Shown: positions 34,594-42,819, numbered from the stretch's first letter. The stretch is DNA of 64,000 nucleotides from Bacteroidales bacterium (GCA_015493525.1 WGCY01000049.1:1-64000); one strand, 5' to 3'. Numbers and translations are program-made. Notes: generated by a model from the sequence alone, not told the origin.

Positions 34594-34666
34594 AGCCTCC
34601 CATGGGACTCGAACCCACGACCTGCTCATTACGAGTGAGCTGCTCTACCAGCTGAGCTAAGGAGGC
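34594..34666 (-). tRNA. tRNA-Thr (anticodon CGU)
   Basis: The reverse strand folds as a complete 73-nt cloverleaf: acceptor GCCTCCT with GGGAGGC (one U-G pair), D arm GCTC-AGCTGGTA-GAGC, anticodon arm GCTCA-CTCGTAA-TGAGC with anticodon CGT (codon ACG), and T arm GTGGG-TTCGAGT-CCCAT. The CCA end is not encoded. It stands alone between the two-component system and the TPR gene. Confidence 0.97.
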
Positions 34667-34774
34667 ATTGTTTTCGCTTTGCAGCGAAATGCGGCTGCAA
34701 AGATAAAAGAAAGATGCAAACAGGCCATCGCACAAAGTCAAATTGCTAAAAAAGGTATTTAAAAATTTTTAACA

Positions 34775-34803
34775 TTTGCAAAATACAGGAATTTATTATC
34801 TTG
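34775..34803 (+). promoter_or_regulatory. promoter of the TPR protein gene
   Basis: TTTG (34775-34778) and TATCTTG (34797-34803) are spaced by 18 bp, 40 nt before the ATG. The last base of the -7 (C for G) departs from consensus. Confidence 0.5.
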
Positions 34804-34843
34804 CGGCACTTTTTATTTTTAATTTTAAAATTTACTGAAAAAG

Positions 34844-35809
34844 ATGAAAACAGTGTTTAAATCCGCTCTTCTCGTGGGGCTACTGATGTTTGGACTGGGA
34901 CTGTATGCCCAATCCGTTGCCGATGCCGGTGAAAAATTTAATGAAGGAACGGCACAATACAAAGCCAAAGCTTTCGGACAAGCTGCAAAACTATACGAGC
35001 AAGCTCTGGAAATGTGTAAAATGGCCGGGTCTGCTGCTGCCGATTTGAAGCCTCAGGTCGAATCACAACTTACCAATTCCTATTTCTGGGACGGTATCTC
35101 ACTGTACAAAAGAAGAGAATTTGACCAGGCCATTGCCCAGTTGAAAAAAGCGAAAGCCATGGCTGCTTCCATAAAGAATGAAAAAATAAAAGGTTATGCA
35201 CATCTTTATATTGCCAGGGTCTATTCTTCCAAAGGCCTGTCATTTATCAGAGAGAAAAAATATGCAGAAGCCGCCACTCAGTTTGCCAATGCATTAAAAG
35301 AAAAACCGGATTGTTACAACGCCTATTATGGAAAAGTTATTTTGGCCAAATCGCAAAAAGATATGACCGCCATGATGTCGGCAGTTGACCAGCTGGGAAA
35401 ATTTGCTGTCTCCAGTGCCAAGGCCACCCAAAAATATAACGCAGCCAAACAGATAGCTTTCAATGCTTTGCTGAATAATGGTGCCGAACAATTGCAAAAA
35501 TCCCATACGGCAAAAGCCCTTGAATCCCTGAATAATGCAAAGAAATACGGAACAGCCAATGCCGACCTGTTTTACTATATGGCACTGGCCAATGTAAACC
35601 TGAAAAAATGGGATAGTGCCATTGCTGCTGCCAAAAAAGCCCTTTCCATGCAAAGTTCCGATAAATCAGATATCTATTTTACACTCGGGCAGGCTTATCA
35701 GGGCAAAGGGGATAAAGCTGCTGCCTGTGGTGCTTTTAAACATGTCGTGAAAGGCCCCAATGTAAAAGCCGCCCAATATCAGAGAAAACAGGTATTGAAA
35801 TGTAAATAA
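34844..35809 (+). CDS. secreted/periplasmic TPR-repeat protein
   Basis: A 321-residue exported protein. Residues 1-22 (MKTVFKSALLVGLLMFGLGLYAQ) form a signal peptide cut after A-Q. At least five tetratricopeptide-like helical pairs follow, for example FGQAAKLYEQALEMCKMAG, FDQAIAQLKKAKAMAASI, YAEAATQFANALKEKPDCYNAYYG and KWDSAIAAAKKALSM. Such proteins act as scaffolds; no partner is indicated by the neighbours. It is monocistronic, between tRNA-Thr and a convergent aldolase gene, and ends at a bidirectional terminator. Confidence 0.85.
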   Translation: MKTVFKSALLVGLLMFGLGLYAQSVADAGEKFNEGTAQYKAKAFGQAAKLYEQALEMCKMAGSAAADLKPQVESQLTNSYFWDGISLYKRREFDQAIAQLKKAKAMAASIKNEKIKGYAHLYIARVYSSKGLSFIREKKYAEAATQFANALKEKPDCYNAYYGKVILAKSQKDMTAMMSAVDQLGKFAVSSAKATQKYNAAKQIAFNALLNNGAEQLQKSHTAKALESLNNAKKYGTANADLFYYMALANVNLKKWDSAIAAAKKALSMQSSDKSDIYFTLGQAYQGKGDKAAACGAFKHVVKGPNVKAAQYQRKQVLKCK

Positions 35810-35825
35810 CCTGAGGGTGGAAAAC

Positions 35826-35864
35826 AAATAAAAAAAGATGCCTTTTGGCACCTTTTTTTATTTG
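35826..35864. terminator. bidirectional terminator
   Basis: AAAAAAAGATGCC-TTTT-GGCACCTTTTTTT forms an A/T-flanked hairpin between the convergent TPR and aldolase genes (aldolase stop at 35858). Confidence 0.7.
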
Positions 35865-36523
35865 TTTTTTTCTTCCAGTTTAGAATATTTTTTCAGGTAA
35901 ACCTGATGCAGGATGACAGCAGAGAATTTGGGCACCGATTGGGCACCGCCAAGAAATTCTGCTTCAATAAAGGCTTTACAGGCTTTTTCCAATACTTCCG
36001 ACACCACAAAGGCCTCATCGAGCGTACGCCCGATACAAACGGCACCATGGTTGGCCAACAGTGCAGCTTGTCTGCCTTTTAGGGCCTTTACGGCGTACCT
36101 GGCAAATTTTTTTGTACCGGCAAGCGTATATTTCGAAACCCTCACCGAGGGCCCGATAATCTGAACCATGTCATCAATAATGGGGGGTACTTCACGCCGG
36201 GCCACGGCCACAGTGGTGGCATTCATTTGGTGGGTATGGATAACGGCTTTCGCCTCTTTTCGCTGCTTATAAATTTCGGCATGAAGGTGATATTCGGAGG
36301 AGGGTTTGATTTTTCCTTCGTAAGTCAGTGTGTGGTAATTCATGAGCACAATTTCTTCGGGTTTCAGGCTCTCGTAAGTCCGCCCACTGGGCGTGATGAG
36401 CATATTTTGCGCATCCACGCGTACGCTGATGTTCCCCCAACTGCGTGTGATTAGCTTCTCGTGTACCAGCCGCAAGCCGGCTTCTATAATACGCTTACAC
36501 TCCTCTTTATATTCCATGTTCAT
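35858..36523 (-). CDS. class II aldolase/adducin family protein
   Basis: A 221-residue zinc aldolase-fold protein resembling L-fuculose-phosphate or related sugar-phosphate aldolases. SWGNISVRV is the phosphate-binding segment, the zinc His ligands are in SEYHLHAEIY, IHTHQMNATT and LLANHGAVCIG, and MLITPSGRTYESL is also conserved. Glu in SSEYHLH is the likely catalytic acid. Substrate cannot be chosen from sequence; no sugar kinase or isomerase is adjacent. The first two in-frame ATGs (36523, 36517) are both possible starts. Confidence 0.85.
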   Translation of the reverse strand: MNMEYKEECKRIIEAGLRLVHEKLITRSWGNISVRVDAQNMLITPSGRTYESLKPEEIVLMNYHTLTYEGKIKPSSEYHLHAEIYKQRKEAKAVIHTHQMNATTVAVARREVPPIIDDMVQIIGPSVRVSKYTLAGTKKFARYAVKALKGRQAALLANHGAVCIGRTLDEAFVVSEVLEKACKAFIEAEFLGGAQSVPKFSAVILHQVYLKKYSKLEEKNK

Positions 36524-36609
36524 TCTGTTTCCAGCCAGTTTTCAATAATAGGTAATGACGCGACTATTTTTTGCAAAGGTAAGAAAGAGAAAGGAAATTG
36601 ATTTTTCAA

Positions 36610-36617
36610 TATCTTTG
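36610..36617 (+). promoter_or_regulatory. -7 element of methylmalonyl-CoA epimerase
   Basis: TATCTTTG matches TAnnTTTG, 27 nt before ATG 36645. The ORF-track start (36555) lies upstream of it. Confidence 0.6.
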
Positions 36618-36644
36618 AAGCATCAACAACAAAAATATTCTCCA

Positions 36645-37061
36645 ATGGAACTTACACATATTGAACATATTGGCATTGCCGTAAAAAACCTGGAACAGGC
36701 CATAAAATATTATGAGGACGTTTTGGGACTGAAATGCTATGCCATAGAAGAGGTAAAAGACCAAAAGGTGAAGACGGCTTTTTTTCAAATCGGGAAAACA
36801 AAATTAGAGTTGCTGGAAAGTACCGACCCGAAAGGGCCGGTGGGGCAATTTATCGAAAAAAAGGGCGAGGGGATTCATCACCTGGCTTTTGCCGTTCAAA
36901 ATATTGAGCAGGCGTTGGAAGAAGCTGAAGACAAAGGCCTCCGGCTGATTGATCAAAATCCCCGCAAAGGAGCGGAAGGACTTGATATTGCCTTTCTGCA
37001 TCCCAAATCAACCTTTGGGGTACTGACTGAATTTTGCGAAAATAAAAGCGAAGAAGGATAG
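36645..37061 (+). CDS. mce: methylmalonyl-CoA epimerase
   Basis: A 138-residue vicinal-oxygen-chelate enzyme interconverting the 2R and 2S forms of methylmalonyl-CoA, linking propionyl-CoA to succinyl-CoA metabolism. The metal His is in [20 protein letters not shown], family segments are [20 protein letters not shown] and GIHHLAFAV (second His), and the final Glu ligand is in GVLTEFCE. Length is normal. Methylmalonyl-CoA mutase and carboxylase genes are not in the window. Confidence 0.93.
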   Translation: MELTHIEHIGIAVKNLEQAIKYYEDVLGLKCYAIEEVKDQKVKTAFFQIGKTKLELLESTDPKGPVGQFIEKKGEGIHHLAFAVQNIEQALEEAEDKGLRLIDQNPRKGAEGLDIAFLHPKSTFGVLTEFCENKSEEG

Positions 37062-37109
37062 TGCGGTATTATTTTTATCTTTTTCGCACAGCAACGGATA
37101 TAATTTTCT

Positions 37110-37117
37110 TATTTTTG
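37110..37117 (+). promoter_or_regulatory. -7 element of udk
   Basis: TATTTTTG, 22 nt before the uridine kinase ATG. Confidence 0.55.
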
Positions 37118-37139
37118 AATAAATTAAAAAAATAATTTC

Positions 37140-37766
37140 ATGCTTATAATTGGTATTGCAGGGGGCAGTGGCTCCGGAAAAACAACGGTGGTAAATAAAA
37201 TTGTAGAAGCTCTGCCCAAAGACTCCGTGGCTGTTGTCTCACAGGATTCTTATTATTACGATAACGGCGATTTAAGTCCGGAGGAAAAACTGAAAATCAA
37301 TTTTGACCATCCCAATTCCATAGAATGGCCTTTGTTAATAAAACATATTCAAATGTTGCAGGAAGGAAAAGACATTGAAATGCCCATCTATTCCTATGTA
37401 ACCTGTGCCCGTGCTTCTGAAACGCAGAAAGTCAGGCCCAAAGAAGTTATTATTGTGGAAGGGATTTTGATTATGTCCAATGCGAAACTCCGTAAGCTAC
37501 TTGATATAAAGCTGTTTGTTTCTACAGACAGCGATGAGCGTTTAATGCGTATCATTCGGCGCGACATACAACAAAGGGGCAGAAATTATGACGATGCGCT
37601 GACCCATTATGCCACCTTTGTAAAACCCATGCACCAACAATTTATTGAGCCTACCAAGCTTTTTGCCGATGTGATTATTCCGCAGGGAGGAGAAAACAAA
37701 GTAGCTATTGATATGGTCGTTTCAAGGATAAAACTAAACCTGAAAGAGCAGGGATACGAGGTATAG
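37140..37766 (+). CDS. udk: uridine kinase
   Basis: A 208-residue kinase phosphorylating uridine and cytidine to the monophosphates (pyrimidine salvage). The P-loop is IGIAGGSGSGKTTVV at residues 4-18. SQDSYYYDN and NFDHPNSIEW are substrate-site segments, and VEGILIMSNAKLR with RIIRRDIQQRGR completes the NK-type kinase core. Length is normal. It has its own -7 element; the next gene, DUF1289, also has one. Confidence 0.95.
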   Translation: MLIIGIAGGSGSGKTTVVNKIVEALPKDSVAVVSQDSYYYDNGDLSPEEKLKINFDHPNSIEWPLLIKHIQMLQEGKDIEMPIYSYVTCARASETQKVRPKEVIIVEGILIMSNAKLRKLLDIKLFVSTDSDERLMRIIRRDIQQRGRNYDDALTHYATFVKPMHQQFIEPTKLFADVIIPQGGENKVAIDMVVSRIKLNLKEQGYEV

Positions 37767-37785
37767 GCCGGTCAATGAATTTTGT

Positions 37786-37793
37786 TATTTTTG
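37786..37793 (+). promoter_or_regulatory. -7 element of the DUF1289 gene
   Basis: TATTTTTG, 43 nt before ATG 37837 and 20 nt after the udk stop. Confidence 0.5.
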
Positions 37794-37836
37794 CCCACCC
37801 GAAAATTATCTGCAATTTCACAAACACTCCCCGTTT

Positions 37837-38043
37837 ATGCCAACAAAGAAAAATACCATAAAAAACCCCTGTATCCACGTTTGTACCCTCGATGAAGAAA
37901 AGATTTGTATCGGCTGCCACCGTAGTGCAGAAGAGATAAGAGGCTGGTTTACTATGACCGATGAGCAGAAACTGACCGTACTGGCCAACAGCAATGAACG
38001 CCGCAGGAAAAAAGATGCCAACCAATATGACCACTACGTTTAA
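37837..38043 (+). CDS. DUF1289 domain protein (small Cys-rich)
   Basis: A 68-residue protein of the DUF1289 family, function unknown. The pattern NPCIHVCTLDEEKICIGCHRS carries four Cys (C-x3-C-x8-C-x2-C), probably binding a metal, followed by the family's EEIRGWFTMTDEQK. It has no membrane segment. Gene spacing and the private -7 element suggest independent expression. Confidence 0.88.
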   Translation: MPTKKNTIKNPCIHVCTLDEEKICIGCHRSAEEIRGWFTMTDEQKLTVLANSNERRRKKDANQYDHYV

Positions 38044-38156
38044 GCACTTTTCTAAATACTTTCCGATTTCGTAATACATCTCTCTGATTACGACAAAATT
38101 CTGCCTGCAATAAAAGGTACTATTTTATAAATAACTGTTTATTATATTATTATAAA

Positions 38157-38168
38157 ATTGTGCACAAT
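38157..38168. promoter_or_regulatory. perfect 12-bp palindrome upstream of the zinc-ribbon gene
   Basis: ATTGTGCACAAT is a perfect palindrome 35 bp before the ATG, preceded by TTTTATAA / TTATAAAA inverted words (about 38123-38155). No consensus -7 element is clear here. It may be an operator. The rest of 38044-38202 holds nothing recognisable. Confidence 0.4.
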
Positions 38169-38202
38169 ATTTGCTGTTGGTTAAAAACAAAAAGAGAACA
38201 CA

Positions 38203-38523
38203 ATGTTAATTGTAGCCATTGGAATTTATTTAGTCATTACTTTTATACTGACGGCAATAGGTATTGAGCGACAAAACGAAGCATTGAAAATGTTTCTCAT
38301 GGGTTTGGTTCTTACCCCTGCTTACGGCCTTTCCCTTTTGATAAAAGAACGGCGCAAATCGATGAAGATTCAATATTATTATTGTGAAGAATGCCATTAC
38401 ATTTTCCCTGTAAAACTCAAACATTGTCCTGTGTGCCACGAAAAAGGGAAAAAAGTTAAATTGATAAAATTTGAAAACCCCCATAAGCTAACAAAACTCT
38501 ATAAACAGCTATCCCTTGCTTAA
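38203..38523 (+). CDS. membrane protein with zinc-ribbon-like tail
   Basis: A 106-residue protein that I do not recognise as a named family. Residues 1-18 (VAIGIYLVITFILTAIG) and about 28-46 (MFLMGLVLTPAYGLSLLI) are membrane helices. The C-terminal half contains YYYCEECHYIFPVKLKHCPVC, a CxxC-CxxC zinc ribbon, then a basic tail (KKVKLIKFENPHKLTK). It is probably a small membrane-tethered adaptor or nucleic-acid-contacting protein (inference only). It is followed by a strong terminator. Confidence 0.72.
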   Translation: MLIVAIGIYLVITFILTAIGIERQNEALKMFLMGLVLTPAYGLSLLIKERRKSMKIQYYYCEECHYIFPVKLKHCPVCHEKGKKVKLIKFENPHKLTKLYKQLSLA

Positions 38524-38525
38524 AA

Positions 38526-38555
38526 AAATTGCCCCAATGGGGCAATTTTTTTTTG
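38526..38555 (+). terminator. rho-independent terminator
   Basis: AAATTGCCCC-AAT-GGGGCAATTT followed by a run of T, just after the zinc-ribbon gene stop. Confidence 0.9.
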
Positions 38556-38621
38556 CCTTTCCTTTTCCCGTACCTATTGAAAATGTTTAAGGTTAACCTG
38601 TTGTTTTTTGAATATAGAACA

Positions 38622-38654
38622 TTGTAAATCATTTTTTAAAAATGATTACTTTTG
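38622..38654 (+). promoter_or_regulatory. ferritin promoter with palindromic spacer
   Basis: TTG (38622-38624) and TACTTTTG (38647-38654) form a -33/-7 pair with a 22-bp spacer. The spacer contains a perfect palindrome ATCATTTTT-T-AAAAATGAT at 38628-38646, ideally placed for a repressor to block polymerase. The ATCATT/AATGAT half-sites recall Fur-type boxes, but the arrangement differs. Confidence 0.65.
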
Positions 38655-38676
38655 ATAAAATTTAAATGGGAATGTT

Positions 38677-39189
38677 ATGATGAACAAAAATGTAGAAACC
38701 GCATTAAACAAACAGGTTCAAAAAGAAGAATTTTCATCCCGTCTATACCTTGCTATGGCTATCTGGTGCGAAGTAAACGGCTATCCGGGGGCTGCTGCCT
38801 TTTTATACGAACACACCAACGAAGAACGTATGCACCAGATGAAAATGATTCATTACACAAACGAGCGTGGCGGAAAAGCCGCCTTGTTTGAATTGGAAGC
38901 CCCCAAAGCTGATTTTGATTCTCTCGAAGATGTTTTCTCGCAGGTATTGGCACATGAAGAGTTTATAACCAACTCCATCAACACGCTTTATGGCCTTACC
39001 GTGGCAGAAAAAGACTATACCACAGGTAATTTTCTTCAGTGGTACATCACCGAGCAGGTGGAAGAAGAGAGTACTATGCGTACTATCCTCGATAAAATCA
39101 AGCTGGTGGGAAAGGACAAAGCCGGCATGTTCCATATTGACAAAGAGTTGGAAGCAATGGCACAAAGTAGTACCGCCGGTACTGCCTGA
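38677..39189 (+). CDS. ftnA: ferritin
   Basis: A 170-residue non-haem bacterial ferritin that oxidises and stores iron in a 24-mer shell. Ferroxidase ligands are visible: QKEEFSSRLYLAMAIWCEVNGY (first Glu), EHTNEERMHQMKMIHY (ExxH pair), and GNFLQWYITEQVEEESTM (helix-D Glu and Gln). Length is normal. The two tandem ATGs (38677, 38680) are equivalent candidates. It is monocistronic with a palindrome in its promoter. Confidence 0.95.
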   Translation: MMNKNVETALNKQVQKEEFSSRLYLAMAIWCEVNGYPGAAAFLYEHTNEERMHQMKMIHYTNERGGKAALFELEAPKADFDSLEDVFSQVLAHEEFITNSINTLYGLTVAEKDYTTGNFLQWYITEQVEEESTMRTILDKIKLVGKDKAGMFHIDKELEAMAQSSTAGTA

Positions 39190-39223
39190 TGCACTTCGGA
39201 TGCAAAAGACCTGCTGACCTGAG

Positions 39224-39787
39224 TTATTCGTTGTCTTCCATGGCCCGGGCCAGTTTATGGTACCAGCTGTCCCCGAACTTTCTTATGAGCGGACTTTTCA
39301 GGTATTTGTATAAAGGCAGATTTTCCTGTTTCCCTTTTAAAAGGGCTGCTTTGCAGATAGGCCAACGGTCGTAGTTTACAGCAATGTGATGTTTTAGCTT
39401 TGTCAGCCTTACCGGATACAAATGGCAGGAGATGGGTTTTTGAAAACTGATTTTCCCCTCCAGCCAGGCCTTTTCAATGGCACAATAACTGATGCCGTTT
39501 TCAAAATAAACAAAAGCGCATTCCCGGTCGTTAACTAATGGGGTAACATACTCTCCATCAATATCATAATCAAATACACCGGTTTTTTCCACTACCTCAA
39601 GCCCCTTTGGGGCCATATAGGGTTTTATCTCTTCGAGAGCATCTTCCAATAGGGCTATTTCTTCCTCTTCCAGGGGTGCCCCGGCATCACCTTCTACGCA
39701 GCAGTCGCCTTTGCACTGCGACAAATCACAGGAAAAATTGATGCTTTTCAGCTCTTCCGAAACCAATGTATCATCAACTAAAATCAT
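39224..39787 (-). CDS. DUF3109 family Cys-rich protein
   Basis: A 187-residue protein of the DUF3109 family, function unknown but related to YkgJ-type metal-cluster proteins. The Cys motifs are INFSCDLSQCKGDCCVEGDAG near residue 20 and later ECAFVYFENGISYCAIEKAW, then SCHLYPVRL and WPICKAAL, typical of a metal cluster site. The ORF-track start (39835) overlaps the patatin stop and a -7 element; MILVDDTLVSEE at 39787 is preferred. The -7 element TACTTTTG ends 4 nt before the ATG. Confidence 0.85.
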   Translation of the reverse strand: MILVDDTLVSEELKSINFSCDLSQCKGDCCVEGDAGAPLEEEEIALLEDALEEIKPYMAPKGLEVVEKTGVFDYDIDGEYVTPLVNDRECAFVYFENGISYCAIEKAWLEGKISFQKPISCHLYPVRLTKLKHHIAVNYDRWPICKAALLKGKQENLPLYKYLKSPLIRKFGDSWYHKLARAMEDNE

Positions 39788-39791
39788 GCTG

Positions 39792-39799
39792 CAAAAGTA
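39792..39799 (-). promoter_or_regulatory. -7 element of the DUF3109 gene (near-leaderless)
   Basis: The reverse strand reads TACTTTTG, then CAGC, then ATG. Confidence 0.6.
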
Positions 39800-39831
39800 A
39801 ACAATCGACAAACAAGCCCGGCATGGAAATA

Positions 39832-40677
39832 TCAAGCCAGCCGGAAAATTCCCGAAACTTTCTTGAAAGATCTTTTTAATTGAGAAGTTATGGGATGCGC
39901 GGCAGCTTTTTCATCTTTTTCTAAATGTTCTACAAGCTGCAACCCTTCCTGATACCCTATATCGAAAATTTCCTTTGCTTTGTTGAAATCAAGTGTTGTA
40001 TAACGGCGGGTTCCGGGAGGGTCCACAACGTAATCACAGTAACCAAGTTCATCACGGATTGTGTTGTAAATGGCGAGGTGATATGAACGTGCCGCAATAT
40101 CTTTCATACGGCCGAAATTATTCTTTTCGGCAATATGGTTTACATGTACTCCAATGAGTTTATCACACTTATCTTTCAAAATTTGTGCTGCCATGTTTTT
40201 TGTCAGGCCCCCATCTACATAATAAATACCATCAATAATTACAGGGCTGAAAAGCAGTGGGATAGACCCGGAGGCGATGGTGAATTCAATAAATTTTCCT
40301 TCTGATCTTATTTCGTTGTACCCACTGTTGAGGTTGGTAACCGAAAGAAAAGTAGGTATTTTCAAGATACTGAAATCATCCTTTGGTGCCAGTTCCCTGA
40401 AAATATTTGCCACTTTCTGCATATTGAAGATGCCCAACCTGCGCATATTAATATTGTTCAGGTGAACCGGTTTTATTTCATTTTTTATAATGGAGAGCAT
40501 TTCCAACACGGGAATTCCCAGTCCGTAACCGACAGCCACCATAGCCCCCATGCTTGTTCCGGAAATTACGGAAGGGTGAAAGCCTCTCTCTTCCATGGCA
40601 TATAAAATGCCCAGATGTGCAATGCCTCTGGCACCACCACCACTTAATGCCAATCCGTACGATGGTTTCTTTTTCAT
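39832..40677 (-). CDS. patatin-like phospholipase
   Basis: A 281-residue serine lipid hydrolase with a Ser-Asp dyad. The oxyanion loop is LALSGGGARGIAHLGIL near residue 10, the nucleophile is in VISGTSMGAMVAVGY (G-T-S-M-G), and the Asp is in YVDGGLTKNM. There is no signal peptide and no clear membrane helix, so it is probably cytoplasmic (a RssA-like small patatin). It lies upstream of the DUF3109 gene with a 44-bp gap. Confidence 0.92.
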   Translation of the reverse strand: MKKKPSYGLALSGGGARGIAHLGILYAMEERGFHPSVISGTSMGAMVAVGYGLGIPVLEMLSIIKNEIKPVHLNNINMRRLGIFNMQKVANIFRELAPKDDFSILKIPTFLSVTNLNSGYNEIRSEGKFIEFTIASGSIPLLFSPVIIDGIYYVDGGLTKNMAAQILKDKCDKLIGVHVNHIAEKNNFGRMKDIAARSYHLAIYNTIRDELGYCDYVVDPPGTRRYTTLDFNKAKEIFDIGYQEGLQLVEHLEKDEKAAAHPITSQLKRSFKKVSGIFRLA

Positions 40678-40764
40678 ACCAATGGGAAGAAAATTAGTTT
40701 CCCAAAGATAAAAAAAACAAAAGACAATTCCTGAATTTATTTTAAAATGGGACGGTACGGCTTC

Positions 40765-42267
40765 TCATCCGCAATGGAAATAACGCGTAACCAGTTGCAT
40801 TACCTTTTCCTCATCGTTTTCAATCTCTTCCCGCAGATGCTCATCGCGAAAAGCTTTCAGAAAATCAATCAGATAATTCAACAGGCCTTCCGGGAACACG
40901 TTATATTTTGTGTAAACGGCCTTCTGTTTCTCCAGCATTTTTGCAGAAGCCACACAAGATGTGGGAAGATGTCCCAGCTCTTTTTGTGCTGCTTTATTTT
41001 CGTCTTTAAAGATATCGATGTCCACATAGGTATTTTTGGCCACCTGCAAGGGGTTTTTCAACTCGAAGCCATGACGTGCCGCTACCGTAATACCTGCCAG
41101 CAAAAGATACACATCCGCCGAGCCATCGGCATTGCGGATTTCGATGGTTTGTTTGTTGGAGAAATCGGTTTTCTTCGCCTCTTCAAGCGGGTTAACCTTG
41201 TGAACCATATTCATGGGGCGGGTCCATCCCAATGGCACACGTACCAGCACCGAACGGTTGCGGTCGCCCCAGCAAACGTTGGTGGGTGCTTCCTGATGGG
41301 GGACCAGCCGAAAATAGGATGTCGGGTTCATGTTACCGAATGCCGTGAGCGACGGTGCCATTTCCATGTATCCGGCAATGGTTGTTTTGGCAACATTGCT
41401 CAGAACACCTTCTTTAATCATCAGGTTTTTGCCGTCTTTCATCACGCGGCTGTGTATGTGCAGGCCGCTACCGGCTTTTCCCACTGTAATTTTGGGTGAG
41501 AAGGTAACCGTAACGCCATGGCGTGCAGCCAGCGTGCGGATAATCCATTTGGCTATAACAAGCTGGTCAGCAGCATCTTCCACATTGACCGGCAAAAATT
41601 CAATTTCGTTTTGTTCATAAACCAATCCATCGCGTGAGAAATTTCCCACCTCCGAATGTCCGTATTTTATATTCCCCCCCGATTCGGCAATCAGTTTCAT
41701 GGCTTCGGTACGAAAAGCGGCCCATTTTGAAAAAGGCGATGACTCGTGGTAAGCTTTTTGGTCTTCTGCCTTAAACAGCCCGTCATCTTCGCTTATGATA
41801 TAATATTCCAGCTCGCCCATGGCTTCAAAAGAGTAACCTGTTTTGTCTTTGAATGCCTGATGGGCTTTTTTCAAAATGTACTCCGGTGCACTTTCCACAG
41901 GGTTTCCCGTACTGTCGTAAAAAGCACAAAGAATATTGAGTGTGGGGATTTCAGAAAACGGGTCCAGAAAAGCCGTTTTAAACCGGGGGATCACATACAA
42001 ATCGCTGGATGCGGCTTCCACAAAAGGGAACAGGCTGGAGCCATCCACACGCTCCCCGGCCGTAAGCAGGTTATCCAGATGCTGGCGGCTGCCAATAATA
42101 AAGTTCAGCGTTTTGAGCCTTCCATCCCAGCCCACATACCTGAAGTTGATCATTTCAATATCGTAATCCTCAATGAACCGGATGAGGTCTTCTTTTGTCA
42201 GCCGGTCTGCCGGTTTATTCAGATACTGAACCACCGGATTCGGGTTCATGGCTATTTTCTTGTCCAT
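40765..42267 (-). CDS. glnA: glutamine synthetase
   Basis: A 500-residue GlnA-type enzyme making glutamine from glutamate, ammonia and ATP. Metal and substrate segments are AMGELEYYIISEDD, GHSEVGNFSRDGLVYEQNEIEFLP, SPKITVGKAGSGLHIHS, and the ATP and glutamate site EAPTNVCWGDRNRSVLVRVP. The C-terminus lacks an obvious adenylylation-loop Tyr motif that I can place. Length is slightly above the 440-470 of classical GSI, as in other Bacteroidota. A -7 element lies at 42288-42295 (TATGTTTG on the reverse strand). Confidence 0.92.
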   Translation of the reverse strand: MDKKIAMNPNPVVQYLNKPADRLTKEDLIRFIEDYDIEMINFRYVGWDGRLKTLNFIIGSRQHLDNLLTAGERVDGSSLFPFVEAASSDLYVIPRFKTAFLDPFSEIPTLNILCAFYDSTGNPVESAPEYILKKAHQAFKDKTGYSFEAMGELEYYIISEDDGLFKAEDQKAYHESSPFSKWAAFRTEAMKLIAESGGNIKYGHSEVGNFSRDGLVYEQNEIEFLPVNVEDAADQLVIAKWIIRTLAARHGVTVTFSPKITVGKAGSGLHIHSRVMKDGKNLMIKEGVLSNVAKTTIAGYMEMAPSLTAFGNMNPTSYFRLVPHQEAPTNVCWGDRNRSVLVRVPLGWTRPMNMVHKVNPLEEAKKTDFSNKQTIEIRNADGSADVYLLLAGITVAARHGFELKNPLQVAKNTYVDIDIFKDENKAAQKELGHLPTSCVASAKMLEKQKAVYTKYNVFPEGLLNYLIDFLKAFRDEHLREEIENDEEKVMQLVTRYFHCG

Positions 42268-42287
42268 TTATTTCGAAATTTGATGTA

Positions 42288-42295
42288 CAAACATA
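42288..42295 (-). promoter_or_regulatory. -7 element of glnA
   Basis: The reverse strand reads TATGTTTG (TAnnTTTG), 20 nt before the glnA ATG. Confidence 0.5.
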
Positions 42296-42413
42296 GGGAT
42301 ATTTTAGCTTCTCCCCCTGTATTAAATGCTTATTAAAGACGCTAACGGATTCTTTTCCCCCTGAAAAAACAGAAAATATTGGCTGCATCTTCATTATTTA
42401 GAATATTTCTTGT

Positions 42414-42421
42414 TAATTTTG
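42414..42421 (+). promoter_or_regulatory. -7 element of the 42443 membrane protein
   Basis: TAATTTTG, 21 nt before ATG 42443. Confidence 0.55.
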
Positions 42422-42442
42422 CGCCCTTAACAAAAGAACTTT

Positions 42443-42727
42443 ATGCAAGAATATATCAACCTTGGGATTGTAACCCTGATTACTTTTTTCTTTAACATGC
42501 CCTGGGGTTACTGGCGTGCTTCGGTAAAGAAATTTTCATGGAAATGGTTTCTTGCCGTACACCTGCCCATTCCGGTTATCGTTTTCCTGCGTTTTTATTT
42601 TAAACTGGGTTTTCAGCTTTATACCTATCCATTCTTGGTGGGTGCTTTTTTTCTCGGACAATTTGTGGGTGCCCGATATTATAAAAAACGAAAAATAGTT
42701 GTCCCGGAGATGGAAGCAGAAGAGTAA
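42443..42727 (+). CDS. small three-helix membrane protein
   Basis: A 94-residue integral membrane protein that I cannot name. Hydrophobic segments lie at about 5-25 (LGIVTLITFFFNMPWGYW), 35-52 (FLAVHLPIPVIVFLRFYF) and 60-77 (YPFLVGAFFLGQFVGARYY), followed by a short basic then acidic tail. Start choice follows the -7 element 21 nt upstream. It is the only gene in its run; the following secreted-protein gene has its own promoter. Confidence 0.75.
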   Translation: MQEYINLGIVTLITFFFNMPWGYWRASVKKFSWKWFLAVHLPIPVIVFLRFYFKLGFQLYTYPFLVGAFFLGQFVGARYYKKRKIVVPEMEAEE

Positions 42728-42796
42728 AAATTCTTTAAACTCTCTTAAAAAATCTGAATTAACGGCTTAAAGAAGCCGGAATCCCGTTGTATTCTT

Positions 42797-42804
42797 TACT
42801 TTTG
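42797..42804 (+). promoter_or_regulatory. -7 element of the secreted EEP-fold gene
   Basis: TACTTTTG, 15 nt before ATG 42820. Confidence 0.6.
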
Positions 42805-42819
42805 CCAAAATTTTAGCGA

